64,000 bases of DNA from an uncultured Polaribacter sp. (GCF_947503855.1 NZ_CANNFF010000009.1:100120-164119); one strand, 5' to 3'; shown: positions 17,370-26,206, counted from the stretch's first letter. The notes: a model not told the origin generated them from the sequence alone. Translations and numbers: made by a program.

Positions 17370-17900
17370 CTATCGTTTGAGCTTGCAAAACAAATCCCAA
17401 ATTACAACACCTGTAGTTACAGAAATGTTTAAAGAGTGTTTGGTACCCAACTGAGGTATTTCTATACAGTCATCAGAAGCATTTACCACGTCTTGTTGTA
17501 CGCCTTTTACTTCATTACCCATTACAATAGCATATTTTTGATTTTTTTCTGGGAAAAATGTGTTTAGTTTGGTCGAATTTTCAGCCTGTTCTATAGCCAA
17601 CACTTTCACTTTTTCTGCTTTCAACTTTTTAACCAATGCTAAAGTATCTTCAGCGTATTCCCAATTTACAGATTCTGTAGCACCCAAAGCTGTTTTATGA
17701 ATATCTTTATTGGGTGGTGTTGCAGAAATGCCACATAAATAAATTTTTTCAATCAAAAAAGCATCGCTAGTTCTAAAAACAGAACCAATGTTGTTTAAAC
17801 TTCTAATATTGTCTAAAATCACAATTAAAGGCATTTTTTCAACAGCCTTAAACTCATCAACCGAAATTCTACCTAACTCGTTATTTTTTAATTTTCTCAT
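17370..17900 (-). CDS. SpoU/TrmH-family RNA 2'-O-methyltransferase
   Basis: This 176-residue SPOUT-class enzyme methylates a ribose 2'-OH in tRNA or rRNA using SAM in a trefoil knot. The motifs are clear: NIRSLNNIGSVFRTSDAF (motif 1), VMGNEVKGV (motif 2) and IPQLGTKHSLNISVTTGVVIWD (motif 3, spanning about 147-168). It lacks the N-terminal substrate-binding extension of RlmB-type proteins, so it is closer to TrmH/TrmL in size; the exact target base is not defined. It converges on mgtE with only 10 bases between stops. Confidence 0.9.
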   Translation of the reverse strand: MRKLKNNELGRISVDEFKAVEKMPLIVILDNIRSLNNIGSVFRTSDAFLIEKIYLCGISATPPNKDIHKTALGATESVNWEYAEDTLALVKKLKAEKVKVLAIEQAENSTKLNTFFPEKNQKYAIVMGNEVKGVQQDVVNASDDCIEIPQLGTKHSLNISVTTGVVIWDLFCKLKR

Positions 17901-17908
17901 ATTCTGTA

Positions 17909-17974
17909 GTTGGTGGTTGGTGTTTTTTAGTTGATGGTATGCTAACTATTAACCAAAAACTAAACACTAACAAC
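17909..17974. repeat. Imperfect inverted repeat upstream of mutS
   Basis: The left arm from 17909 (GTTGGTGGTTGGTGTTTTTT) and the reverse complement of the right arm ending at 17974 (GTTGTTAGTGTTTAGTTTTT) are clearly related over about 30 bases. The resulting imperfect stem-loop fills the gap between the divergent SpoU and mutS genes. It resembles the element at 14817-14877 in composition (TTAGTnTTTAG theme). Confidence 0.5.
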
Positions 17975-18018
17975 TATATTTTATATCTTCGCAAAACTAA
18001 TCCAAAAATTTCTAAAAC

Positions 18019-20649
18019 TTGGCAAAATCCAAAGCAAAAAAGGTTACACCTTTAATGAAACAGTACAATGCCATTAAGGTAAAATACCCTGATGCTATGT
18101 TGCTTTTTCGTGTAGGAGATTTTTACGAAACTTTTGGAGAAGACGCCAAAAAAGCGGCCGAAATTTTAGGGATTATTTTAACAAAAAGAGGTGCTGGTTC
18201 CGATTCTGAAACAGCTTTGGCAGGTTTTCCTCATCACTCTTTAAACACCTATTTACCAAAGTTGGTCAAAGCAGGTATGCGTGTTGCAATTTGCGATCAG
18301 TTAGAAGATCCCAAAATGACCAAAACTATCGTAAAACGTGGTGTTACAGAATTGGTTACACCTGGTGTTTCTTTAAACGACGAGGTTTTACAGTCTAAAA
18401 AAAACAATTTTTTAGCAGCCATTCATTTCCATACTTCAATTCGCTCTGCAACAAATAAACAAATCGGAATTTCGTTTTTAGATGTTTCTACTGGCGAATT
18501 TTTAGTGGCTGAAGGAAATGCAGAGTATATTGATAAATTGGTTCAAAATTTTAATCCGAGTGAAATTTTAGTTGAAAAACAAAACAAACAACAATTTTTA
18601 GAGCTTTTCGAAAATAGATATTACGCTTTTTATTTAGACGATTGGGTTTTTCAAAAAGAATATGCCTACGAAACTTTACAAAATCATTTTGAAGTTAAAA
18701 ACTTAAAAGGTTTTGGTATACAAGATTTAAAAAACGGCATCATTGCAGCAGGTGCTGTGTTGTATTATTTATCGGAAACGCAACACAATCAATTAAAACA
18801 CATACAAACTGTTGGTAGAATTGCTGAAGACAATTATGTTTGGATGGACCGATTTACTGTTAGAAATTTAGAATTATATAATCCAAATTCTGTAAATGCA
18901 GTTACACTTTTAGATGTGATTGACAAAACCATATCACCCATGGGTGGAAGGTTGCTAAAACGTTGGTTGGCATTGCCTTTAAAAAATATAGACGAGATAA
19001 AAAACAGGCACGAATTGGTGAAGTTTTTTATAGATTCTGTCGATTTTTCGAAAACAGTTACCTATCAATTAAAACAAATATCAGACTTAGAAAGGTTGAT
19101 TTCTAAAGTGGCAACAAGCAAAGCGTCACCTAGAGAAATTGTGTTGTTAAAAAGCTCTTTACAAGCCATATTACCTATAAAATCTGCTGCAGAAAAAAGC
19201 AAAAATAAAACGGTTAAAAAGCTGGGCACACAACTGCATTCTTGCGATGTTTTAATTGCTAAAATTTCTGAAACTTTGTTTGATGATGCTCCTGTAAACA
19301 TCAATAAAGGAAATGCCATTGCAAATGGTGTGCATCAAGAATTAGACGATTTACGTGCTATTGCATCGTCTGGAAAAGAGTATTTAGATGAAATGTTGGC
19401 GCGCGAAACTGAACGAACAGGAATTAGTAGTTTAAAAATAGCTTTTAACAACGTTTTTGGGTACTATATAGAGGTTAGAAATACGCATAAAGACAAAGTA
19501 CCCACAACGTGGATACGCAAACAAACCTTAGTAAATGCAGAACGTTATATTACTGAAGAACTCAAAGAATACGAAACCAAAATATTAGGTGCTGAAGAGA
19601 AAATACAGGTTTTAGAGCAAGAAATTTTTAGCAAATTATTGCAATACATCATTCAGTTTATACAAAAAATACAAGAAAATGCGCAAATTATTGCTAAAAT
19701 AGATTGTTTGATCGGTTTTTCTGTATTAGCTGTAGATAACAATTATGTGCGTCCGCAAATGGATGAAAGTACCGATTTAGAAATTAAAAACGGACGTCAT
19801 CCTGTAATTGAAAAACAATTGCCCATTGACCAAACCTATATTGCTAATGATGTTGTTTTAAACAGAAATCAACAACAAATAATTATGATTACTGGACCTA
19901 ATATGTCTGGTAAATCTGCTATTCTAAGGCAAACTGCACTTATTGTTTTATTAGCACAAATGGGGAGTTATGTACCTGCGCAAAATGCAAAAATTGGTAT
20001 TGTAGACAAAATTTTTACCAGAGTTGGCGCCAGTGATAATATTTCTATGGGCGAATCTACATTTATGGTAGAAATGAACGAAACTGCATCAATCTTAAAT
20101 AATATTTCTGAGCGTAGTTTGGTGTTGTTAGATGAAATTGGGCGTGGAACCTCTACTTATGACGGAATTTCAATTGCTTGGGCAATTTCTGAGTTTCTAC
20201 ATGAACATCCATCTAAAGCAAAAACCTTGTTTGCCACACATTACCACGAATTAAATGAAATGACTACCACTTTTGAGCGTATTAAAAACTTTAATGTCTC
20301 TGTAAAAGAATTGGAAGACAACATTATTTTCTTACGCAAGCTGGTTTCTGGAGGCTCTAACCATAGTTTTGGAATTCATGTTGCTAAATTGGCTGGAATG
20401 CCAAATATGGTGATTCATAGGGCGAATAAAATACTAGCGCAGTTAGAAAAGAATAACAAAAATAGTGAGGTAAAAGATGTTTTAAAACAAGCCCAACATG
20501 AAGAAATGCAACTCAGCTTTTTTCAGTTAGATGACCCGCTTTTAGAAAATATTAGAGAAGAAATTTTAGCAACAAATATTGATACACTAACGCCAATTGA
20601 AGCGCTTATGAAACTGAATGAGATTAAGCGAATGTTGGTGAAGAAGTAA
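18019..20649 (+). CDS. mutS: DNA mismatch repair protein MutS
   Basis: MutS recognises mismatches and small loops and, with MutL, starts repair. All domains are present in 876 residues: the mismatch-binding N-terminus with [12 protein letters not shown] (conserved Phe-x-Glu around residue 37), connector, lever and clamp, then the ATPase with GPNMSGKS at 626-633, a Walker B/signature region [14 protein letters not shown], and FATHYHEL. The start is TTG at 18019: a TAA lies two codons upstream at 18013-18015, and [16 protein letters not shown] fits the family, whereas the first ATG would remove conserved residues. It is followed directly by the islet boundary element. Confidence 0.97.
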   Translation: MAKSKAKKVTPLMKQYNAIKVKYPDAMLLFRVGDFYETFGEDAKKAAEILGIILTKRGAGSDSETALAGFPHHSLNTYLPKLVKAGMRVAICDQLEDPKMTKTIVKRGVTELVTPGVSLNDEVLQSKKNNFLAAIHFHTSIRSATNKQIGISFLDVSTGEFLVAEGNAEYIDKLVQNFNPSEILVEKQNKQQFLELFENRYYAFYLDDWVFQKEYAYETLQNHFEVKNLKGFGIQDLKNGIIAAGAVLYYLSETQHNQLKHIQTVGRIAEDNYVWMDRFTVRNLELYNPNSVNAVTLLDVIDKTISPMGGRLLKRWLALPLKNIDEIKNRHELVKFFIDSVDFSKTVTYQLKQISDLERLISKVATSKASPREIVLLKSSLQAILPIKSAAEKSKNKTVKKLGTQLHSCDVLIAKISETLFDDAPVNINKGNAIANGVHQELDDLRAIASSGKEYLDEMLARETERTGISSLKIAFNNVFGYYIEVRNTHKDKVPTTWIRKQTLVNAERYITEELKEYETKILGAEEKIQVLEQEIFSKLLQYIIQFIQKIQENAQIIAKIDCLIGFSVLAVDNNYVRPQMDESTDLEIKNGRHPVIEKQLPIDQTYIANDVVLNRNQQQIIMITGPNMSGKSAILRQTALIVLLAQMGSYVPAQNAKIGIVDKIFTRVGASDNISMGESTFMVEMNETASILNNISERSLVLLDEIGRGTSTYDGISIAWAISEFLHEHPSKAKTLFATHYHELNEMTTTFERIKNFNVSVKELEDNIIFLRKLVSGGSNHSFGIHVAKLAGMPNMVIHRANKILAQLEKNNKNSEVKDVLKQAQHEEMQLSFFQLDDPLLENIREEILATNIDTLTPIEALMKLNEIKRMLVKK

Positions 20650-20774
20650 CGTGTTTGTAAAAGGTTAGTTACGTGGTTTAGCAATAAAATAAATAATTAC
20701 TGACAAAGAAAATCCACGAGGATTTTCGTAAGTAAGCAAAAAGCAAGCAATTAATTTTGTACGGTGTTATGGGC
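20650..20774. repeat. Cassette-boundary-like hairpin element after mutS
   Basis: About 125 bases directly after the mutS stop hold a structured non-coding element. An inner perfect stem GAAAATCC (20708-20715), loop ACGA, GGATTTTC (20720-20727) is extended by TTACT/AGTAA on the outside. The element ends in GTACGGTGTTATGGGC (to 20774), three bases before the stop codon of the next gene. The motif GTTATGGGC recurs inverted as GCCCATAAC at 22255-22263 on the far side of the two islet genes. The size and layout recall integron attC sites, but the core does not match the standard GTTRRRY. I also recall similar sequences after genes in other flavobacteria; this was not checked. Confidence 0.5.
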
Positions 20775-20776
20775 TT

Positions 20777-21541
20777 TTAATTATTTCTATCTGTATATAA
20801 CCTTAATATTCGATGAATATTATTATTATTATTATTATCTATTTTTTTATAGGGGAGAACTTTTAAGAAACTTAAATTATGAGTAATTATTATATTATCA
20901 TTATCATCATAACATTTTATTCTTAACTCTTTTGGTTCGTATATTTTTTTAAATTTAGTAAAAGTTAACTCTAACCTGCTATTTTCACAATCGATTTCTT
21001 TTTCACCTTTTTTATTCCTAGTCACAATTATTTTCTCAAAAGAATAATCCTTTTTATTTATTTTAAATAAATTAAATTGATGCTTTGATTCAGTTTCAAT
21101 AAGGTAGTAATTATAACTCTCTCTAAAACTTAAAATATTACCATTACTCTTTTTTGCCCATTTTAAATTCGCATACATAACTTGATATAAATAGTTAAAT
21201 TTAGCTTTATGATTACCTCGAGTTTCTATTATTTTTATTTTAGAACTAAACAGTTTTTTAAATGAGACTAAAAAATCTATATTATTATCGATACTATCTT
21301 TAAAATTTTTAAAAATAGATTTAACTTTATAATTAACACCTTTTTGGAAAGCATAATTATATCTTATATTATTCCTTGCATCTCTCAATATTGAGGAAGC
21401 TATTTTTTTTTTATAGCTATCTAAAAGAACTATTTCTTTTAGTTTGATTACATTATTCAAAGTATCTTTTTGTGAAAATACAATTATAGTATTACACAAA
21501 AAGATACCTAAAATAAAATATTTTATAAAATTATTATACAC
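20777..21541 (-). CDS. Secreted hypothetical protein, islet gene 2
   Basis: I do not recognise this 254-residue protein. It begins with GTG at 21541-21539, overlapping the upstream gene's TAG by one base (TAGTG), so it is probably translationally coupled. A signal peptide is visible (MYNNFIKYFILGIFLCNTII, then VFSQ). The mature part is lysine- and asparagine-rich with mixed alpha/beta character and no membrane segments. IKLKEIVLLDSYKKKIASSIL after the signal faintly resembles the linker region of CarboxypepD_reg/DUF5686-type surface proteins. An (AAT)n run near the 3' end codes for consecutive asparagines. Its stop codon nearly abuts the boundary element, which suggests mobile-cassette packaging. 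Confidence 0.7.
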   Translation of the reverse strand: MYNNFIKYFILGIFLCNTIIVFSQKDTLNNVIKLKEIVLLDSYKKKIASSILRDARNNIRYNYAFQKGVNYKVKSIFKNFKDSIDNNIDFLVSFKKLFSSKIKIIETRGNHKAKFNYLYQVMYANLKWAKKSNGNILSFRESYNYYLIETESKHQFNLFKINKKDYSFEKIIVTRNKKGEKEIDCENSRLELTFTKFKKIYEPKELRIKCYDDNDNIIITHNLSFLKVLPYKKIDNNNNNNIHRILRLYTDRNN

Positions 21542-22080
21542 TATAATAATCTTATTGCAGCTATTGTCATTGCTACTTCTTTAGCTATTTTAGCAATGTC
21601 CTTTAAAACACAACCAGTTCTACAAATAGCTCTACCAAAACCTGTTCTTCTATCTTCTTTACATTGATCCCAACATGATGTTTTTGCTAATAATTTATTT
21701 TTAAATAATGCTTTAGTCATATTTTGATTTTCAATTAGAAAATTTGTTGATAAACCTGTTTTTTCAAAAAAATCATTTTCTATTTGAAGGTTTGTTATTC
21801 CTTCAACATCTATCAAACCACTAGCTCTAAATTTAACATCAAAGTTATTCCCGTTTTCTAAAACAATATTAAATGTGAAATCTTCTGTAAAAGATTCAGA
21901 ATTAGTTGAAGTTTTACCCATTAAATCGTTATCTATTTTAGAATGAAAAAGAGCAGGTAATTTTACATCACTAAATTTTTTTGAAGTTTCTATTTCATCA
22001 TTATTACAAGAGTTTAATAAAATAACAAATAGAGTAAGTAAAGTTAGTTTTACAGGTAGTTTAATTTTTAAATTTTTCAT
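21541..22080 (-). CDS. Predicted lipoprotein with Cys-rich C-terminal motif, islet gene 1
   Basis: This 179-residue protein has a lipobox-type signal (TLLTLFVILLNSC, lipid Cys at about 25). A variable acidic middle follows, and then a compact C-terminal motif: CWDQCKEDRRTGFGRAICRT with a final GC, giving four cysteines in a C-x3-C / C-x3-C layout around a Gly/Arg turn. The last about 20 residues are hydrophobic (IAKIAKEVAMTIAAIRLL). The design looks like a precursor or small effector carried on a lipoprotein, but that is inference. It is coupled to the downstream secreted protein gene and lies in the islet between mutS and tatA. Confidence 0.7.
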   Translation of the reverse strand: MKNLKIKLPVKLTLLTLFVILLNSCNNDEIETSKKFSDVKLPALFHSKIDNDLMGKTSTNSESFTEDFTFNIVLENGNNFDVKFRASGLIDVEGITNLQIENDFFEKTGLSTNFLIENQNMTKALFKNKLLAKTSCWDQCKEDRRTGFGRAICRTGCVLKDIAKIAKEVAMTIAAIRLL

Positions 22081-22340
22081 TTTAATTTGTATTTAATATT
22101 TCACGCATTCAATTTTTTAGGAGTATTGAATACTTGCAATTTTGCCTTCTTTTTCAAGAAACTCAGTTAACAGACAATTCAAAGTTTTAACTCTTTTATT
22201 TTTTTCTTCCAAGCAGAGTTTATTCTCGGATATGGTTAAATCTTGGTTTTAATTGCCCATAACTCTTTATAAACAAATAATAAGTTGTTATATCCCGTCT
22301 ATAAAGTGTGTTATTTTTTCTGTTATAAAAATAAACACTA
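22081..22340. other. Non-coding AT-rich flank of the islet
   Basis: No plausible gene is seen. The stretch contains the inverted boundary motif GCCCATAAC (22255-22263), preceded by TTTTAATT, the same octamer that follows the partner motif at 20766-20774. It also contains the upstream region of the minus-strand lipoprotein gene. Confidence 0.4.
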
Positions 22341-22355
22341 AAAACGATGTTGTCA

Positions 22356-22421
22356 ATCCCTGAATTCAGGGATATTTTGGCATCCCTGAATCCAGGGATA
22401 TTTATCCCTGAATTCAGGGAT
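22356..22421. repeat. Three tandem 18-bp palindromes
   Basis: Three copies of ATCCCTGAATTCAGGGAT lie at 22356-22373, 22382-22399 (one central change, T to C) and 22404-22421. Copies 1 and 3 are perfect palindromes. Start-to-start spacing is 26 and 22 bases, near two helical turns. This layout suits cooperative binding of a dimeric regulator upstream of the plus-strand genes beginning at 22497/22620, or a structural hairpin array. Confidence 0.7.
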
Positions 22422-22496
22422 ACGAAGTTTTTAAATAAATGATAATCAGCACTTTACATTTTAGTGTTTTTTACACAAAAAAAGAAGGTTTAAAAA

Positions 22497-22577
22497 ATGA
22501 AAAAGCTAGCAAAAGAAATTTTAGCTATTGTTGAACCTTATTATTTACTAAAAAAAGAAAGCAACGTTAAAGAATAA
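22497..22577 (+). CDS. Possible 26-aa micro-ORF
   Basis: ATG at 22497 opens a short frame (MKKLAKEILAIVEPYYLLKK and six more residues) ending in TAA at 22575-22577. It follows the triple palindrome and precedes tatA. It is too short to classify; it may be a leader peptide, a gene remnant or chance. Confidence 0.25.
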   Translation: MKKLAKEILAIVEPYYLLKKESNVKE

Positions 22578-22607
22578 TAGTTTATTCTATTTATTAAAAT
22601 AACTCAT

Positions 22608-22615
22608 TATCTTTG
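22608..22615 (+). promoter_or_regulatory. Putative tatA promoter, -7 box close to the ATG
   Basis: TATCTTTG matches TAnnTTTG and ends only four bases before the tatA ATG at 22620. A transcript starting about seven bases from the box centre would be leaderless or nearly so. Confidence 0.5.
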
Positions 22616-22619
22616 TCGT

Positions 22620-22901
22620 ATGAATATAATATTCTTTTTTATTAGCGGTCCAGAAATTATGGTTATCATGTTAATTGTGGTAATGGTTTTTGGTGCAGAT
22701 AAAATCCCTGAAATTGCTAGAGGTTTGGGTAAAGGAATGCGTCAGGTAAAAGACGCTACAAACGATATTAAAAAAGAAATAAAAGATAGCTCTGAGAAAA
22801 CAAAAATAGATACTGATGTTGCCCAAGACATCAATAAAGAAATTAATGCTGTTAAAGACGATATAGACGACTTAACTGGCCCTATAAAAAGACAATTTTA
22901 A
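22620..22901 (+). CDS. tatA: Sec-independent translocase subunit TatA/TatE
   Basis: TatA forms the membrane pore or patch of the twin-arginine pathway for folded proteins. The 93-residue product has one N-terminal membrane helix (about 8-25, beginning ISGPEIMVIML), the FGADKIPEIARGLGKGM hinge and amphipathic helix typical of TatA, and a charged coiled tail rich in Lys and Asp. A second, shorter TatA is encoded at 37713-37901. No tatC is in the window. TatB is an alternative label, but Bacteroidota generally use TatA-like proteins. Confidence 0.92.
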   Translation: MNIIFFFISGPEIMVIMLIVVMVFGADKIPEIARGLGKGMRQVKDATNDIKKEIKDSSEKTKIDTDVAQDINKEINAVKDDIDDLTGPIKRQF

Positions 22902-22906
22902 AACTT

Positions 22907-23548
22907 TTATTTTACTCTACTAATGGTTAAGCCATCTCTAATAGGTAGTAAAACTGTTTCTATTCTATCATCTGTATTTAATAGTTGATTATACTCTAAA
23001 AGCACTTTGGTGTCTTTATCTTTAGGGTCTAACTCTTCTACCACTTTTCCACTCCAAAGTACATTATCAGACAAAATAATACCTCCAGAATTCATTTTAT
23101 CGATAATTAAATGAAAGTAATTCATATAATTAGATTTGTCTGCATCTATAAAGACCAAATCAAACTTTTTATGAAGGGTTGGAATAATTTCAAGTGCATT
23201 TCCAACAAACTGTTTTATCTGTTTTTGATAGCCAGATTTTTTAAAGTATTTGTTTTGTAGTGTTTCTAATTCTTCGTTTTTATCAATAGTAAAAATAGTA
23301 CCCTCTTTTGCCAAACCTTCTGCCATACAAAGTGCTGAATAACCTGTATAAGTGCCAATTTCTAAAATGTTTTTTGGAGAAGTAAGCTTTGTAATCATCG
23401 ACAAAACTCTACCTTGAAAAGCTCCACTTAACATTCTTGGGTTTAGTACTTTTTGCCACGTTTCTCTAGTTAATTCTTGCAAAATTTTCGGTTCACCTTG
23501 GGTATGTGCAACAACGTAAGTATCTATTTTTTCTGGTAAAAAGTGCAT
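22907..23548 (-). CDS. SAM-dependent O-methyltransferase
   Basis: This 213-residue enzyme belongs to the class I, cation-dependent catechol/caffeoyl-CoA O-methyltransferase-like family (Methyltransf_3). SAM motif I is NILEIGTYTGYSALCMAEGL (about 59-78), followed by TIFTIDKNEE. FDLVFIDADKSNY (about 128-140) supplies the metal-binding Asp residues, and LSDNVLWSGKV follows. The substrate is unknown. It converges on tatA with five bases between stops. It is distinct from the methyltransferase of the polyketide cluster. Confidence 0.9.
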   Translation of the reverse strand: MHFLPEKIDTYVVAHTQGEPKILQELTRETWQKVLNPRMLSGAFQGRVLSMITKLTSPKNILEIGTYTGYSALCMAEGLAKEGTIFTIDKNEELETLQNKYFKKSGYQKQIKQFVGNALEIIPTLHKKFDLVFIDADKSNYMNYFHLIIDKMNSGGIILSDNVLWSGKVVEELDPKDKDTKVLLEYNQLLNTDDRIETVLLPIRDGLTISRVK

Positions 23549-23622
23549 CTGATTTAATTTATTCTATTTTTAAAACTAATATGTACGTAAAAAACCGCAA
23601 CAGAAAATCAAAATTACAAAAA

Positions 23623-23650
23623 AACGGAACTTATACTTACAAGTTCCGTT
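23623..23650 (-). terminator. Terminator of the NTF2-like gene
   Basis: A perfect 10-bp stem AACGGAACTT / AAGTTCCGTT with an 8-base loop is followed, on the minus strand, by a T run. It lies 22 bases past the stop of the gene at 23672. Confidence 0.85.
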
Positions 23651-23671
23651 GAATTTTATCTTCTAAAAAAT

Positions 23672-24130
23672 TTAATTCATTTCTTTTAAAGCTTTGCAAT
23701 TTTCTCTTCTTCTAATGTCTACCAAAAAAATAATTTTCCATTGATTATCTTCTTTAAAAAGCTGAAATGAGTTGGCTCCACAATGGCTAAACTTTCCATT
23801 GAAATAAAACTCGTAAGGTGTCCAAACAGAAGCTAAATTTGTATCAACATTAATTTGATAGGCAAGTAGCTTTTCTAAATACACATGTTCTGGTTTTTTA
23901 TTAGCAACCGAGGTTAATAATTTTAGTCTGCTTTCATTTTTTAAAGTACTTGTGCCCTCTTTGTTTATTGAGGTGGTTTGTATTTTAATATCTTTATGAA
24001 GTGTGGTTTGCATCAGAGTGCTATCACCTTGGTGTAAACCTTTAAAAAAGGTGCCAATTACTTTTTTTATTGCTAATTCTTCTTTGTTTTTTTGTGCGTG
24101 TAGATTGGTTATCAACAAACAAAAAAACAA
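23672..24130 (-). CDS. NTF2-like (DUF4440/SnoaL-type) exported protein with a disrupted start
   Basis: The 152-residue frame encodes an NTF2-like small protein: KKVIGTFFKGLHQGDSTLMQ is the helical opening and WTPYEFYFNGKFSHCGANSF the beta sheet. Such proteins bind small ligands or act as isomerase-like folds; no role is known. The only start in frame is TTG at 24130, which truncates the signal peptide (FFCLLITNLHAQ). An ATG at 24152-24150 is one base out of frame because of a 7-A run (plus-strand T 24140-24146). With six As the product would begin MFKKWIVLFFCLLITNLHAQ, an ideal signal peptide. This is either a true frameshift, slippage expression, or a sequencing error. Confidence 0.7.
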   Translation of the reverse strand: MFFCLLITNLHAQKNKEELAIKKVIGTFFKGLHQGDSTLMQTTLHKDIKIQTTSINKEGTSTLKNESRLKLLTSVANKKPEHVYLEKLLAYQINVDTNLASVWTPYEFYFNGKFSHCGANSFQLFKEDNQWKIIFLVDIRRRENCKALKEMN

Positions 24131-24287
24131 TACAATCCATTTTTTTAAACATAGTCCGTTTATTTTAAAGTGGTTAAAGCTACTAAATTAATTTTAGAGT
24201 TGGGGTTTTTAAGATAAATGGCAAAAAAATACACATAACAAGAAATCTATAGCTTTTTCTTACTTTTACCACTTTAAAATAAAATAT

Positions 24288-25106
24288 ATGTCTGTAGCTA
24301 ATAAACAATATAAACGTATAACTGTAAAATCTTTGGTAGAAATGAAAGCAAATGGAGAAAAAATCTCTATGCTAACTGCTTACGATTATACCATGGCAAA
24401 GATTTTAGATAGTGCAGGTATCGATGTATTATTAGTGGGCGATTCTGCCTCTAATGTAATGGCAGGTCATGAAACAACATTACCAATTACGTTAGATCAA
24501 ATGATCTACCACGCAAGCTCTGTTGTTAGAGGTATAGAACGTTGTTTGGTGGTAGTAGATTTGCCCTTTGGTAGTTATCAATCTGACCCAAAAGAAGCTT
24601 TACGTTCTGCTATTAGAATTATGAAAGAATCTGGCGGGCATTCGATAAAATTAGAAGGTGGTAAAGAAATAAAAGATTCTATAAAACGAATTTTAAATGC
24701 AGGTATTCCTGTAATGGGGCACTTGGGTTTAACACCACAATCTATTTATAAATTTGGTACGTATACTGTAAGAGCAAAAGAAGAAGAAGAGGCAGAAAAA
24801 TTAATGGATGATGCCTTAATGTTAGAAAGACTTGGTTGTTTTGCCTTGGTTTTAGAAAAAGTGCCTGCAAAATTGGCTAAAAAAGTTGCAGATGCTTTAA
24901 CCATACCTGTTATTGGTATTGGTGCTGGAAATGGTGTAGATGGTCAGGTTTTAGTTACGCATGATATGATTGGTATGACACACGAATTCAATCCGCGTTT
25001 TTTACGTAGATATTTAGATTTATTTAAAGATATGACAGGCGCTTTTGAAAATTATATTACTGATGTAAAAAGTGGTGATTTTCCTAATGAAAAGGAGCAG
25101 TATTAA
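24288..25106 (+). CDS. panB: 3-methyl-2-oxobutanoate hydroxymethyltransferase
   Basis: PanB makes ketopantoate from alpha-ketoisovalerate and methylene-tetrahydrofolate, the first step of pantothenate synthesis. Visible family motifs are [33 protein letters not shown] (Mg-binding Asp), [14 protein letters not shown] and [21 protein letters not shown]. The 272-residue length is normal. No panC or panD is adjacent. Pantothenate feeds CoA, also the donor for the phosphopantetheine arm of the ACP encoded at 62.7 kb. Confidence 0.97.
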   Translation: MSVANKQYKRITVKSLVEMKANGEKISMLTAYDYTMAKILDSAGIDVLLVGDSASNVMAGHETTLPITLDQMIYHASSVVRGIERCLVVVDLPFGSYQSDPKEALRSAIRIMKESGGHSIKLEGGKEIKDSIKRILNAGIPVMGHLGLTPQSIYKFGTYTVRAKEEEEAEKLMDDALMLERLGCFALVLEKVPAKLAKKVADALTIPVIGIGAGNGVDGQVLVTHDMIGMTHEFNPRFLRRYLDLFKDMTGAFENYITDVKSGDFPNEKEQY

Positions 25107-25242
25107 TTTAGACTCCTAGGTTCTTATGAATTTGATAAACTTAACAATACTCTAAATCAAATCATTAAAAGGATGTCGAAATTCGTCTCCTTTCTAAAAA
25201 TTTAGTTATCTATATTGTCCGATAAATCCAAAAAGCGAAATT

Positions 25243-26181
25243 TTGAAAATACTACATCTAGATACCAACCATCCATTAATGCTCAATCAATTAAACGATT
25301 TAGGGTTTACTAATGAGGAAGATTACACATCTTCTAAAGAAGAAATTGAAGGAAAAATTCATTTGTATGATGGTTTTATTATTAGAAGTCGATTTTCTAT
25401 TGACAAACACTTTTTAGACAAAGCTAAAAACCTAAAATTTATTGGTAGAGTGGGTGCTGGTTTAGAAAACATCGATTGCGATTACGCAAGAACTAAAAAC
25501 ATCGAATTAATTGCGGCTCCAGAAGGGAATAGAAATGCTGTTGGCGAACATAGTTTAGCCATGCTTTTATCGTTATTTAATAAACTAAACAAAGCCGATA
25601 AAGAAGTTAGGAACGGAAAATGGTTGCGTGAAGAAAATCGTGGAATTGAACTAGATGGAAAAACCGTTGGTTTGATTGGCTATGGAAATATGGGGAAATC
25701 TTTTGCTAAAAAACTACGTGGTTTTGATGTAAAAGTACTTTGTTATGATTTAAAAAATAATGTTGGTGATGAAAATTGCACACAAGTTTCTCTTAAAGAA
25801 TTACAAGAAAAATCAGACATTTTAAGCTTGCACACACCACAAACAGACCTCACAAAAAATATGATAAATGCCAATTTTATCAATAGTTTTAAAAAGAATT
25901 TTTGGTTGATTAATACTGCACGTGGTTCTGCAGTAGTTACTAAAGATTTAGTAGCTGGTTTGCAATCTGGTAAAATTTTAGGAGCTGGATTAGATGTTTT
26001 AGAATATGAAAAATCATCTTTTGAAAACCTATTTTCTGACGTTAAAATGCCAGAAGCTTTTCAATATTTAATAGATACAGAAAACGTAATTTTATCGCCA
26101 CATGTGGCAGGTTGGACAATAGAAAGTAAAGAAAAGTTAGCACAAACCATTATAGATAAAATAAAGGCAAAATTTTGTTAA
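25243..26181 (+). CDS. D-2-hydroxyacid dehydrogenase (phosphoglycerate dehydrogenase-like)
   Basis: This 312-residue NAD-dependent D-isomer-specific 2-hydroxyacid dehydrogenase has a Rossmann GLIGYGNMG (about 144-152). Catalytic positions are visible as NTARGSAVV (Arg, about 228), LDVLEYE (Glu) and LSPHVAGWT (His, about 287). It resembles the short SerA-like proteins without an ACT domain, so it may act on phosphoglycerate, but other hydroxyacids are possible. The start is TTG at 25243; no ATG or other good start is nearby and MKILHLDTNHPLM fits the family. Confidence 0.9.
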   Translation: MKILHLDTNHPLMLNQLNDLGFTNEEDYTSSKEEIEGKIHLYDGFIIRSRFSIDKHFLDKAKNLKFIGRVGAGLENIDCDYARTKNIELIAAPEGNRNAVGEHSLAMLLSLFNKLNKADKEVRNGKWLREENRGIELDGKTVGLIGYGNMGKSFAKKLRGFDVKVLCYDLKNNVGDENCTQVSLKELQEKSDILSLHTPQTDLTKNMINANFINSFKKNFWLINTARGSAVVTKDLVAGLQSGKILGAGLDVLEYEKSSFENLFSDVKMPEAFQYLIDTENVILSPHVAGWTIESKEKLAQTIIDKIKAKFC

Positions 26182-26206
26182 CTTGTTGTCTTAAAAAACA
26201 ACTGTT

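Noticed and set aside
20650..20774. Standard integron attC site
   Set aside because: Size and hairpin are suggestive, but the core GTTATGGGC does not match GTTRRRY and no integrase is present, so I call it only boundary-like.
22356..22421. CRISPR array
   Set aside because: Only three short palindromes with 4-8 base spacers and no cas genes; not a CRISPR.
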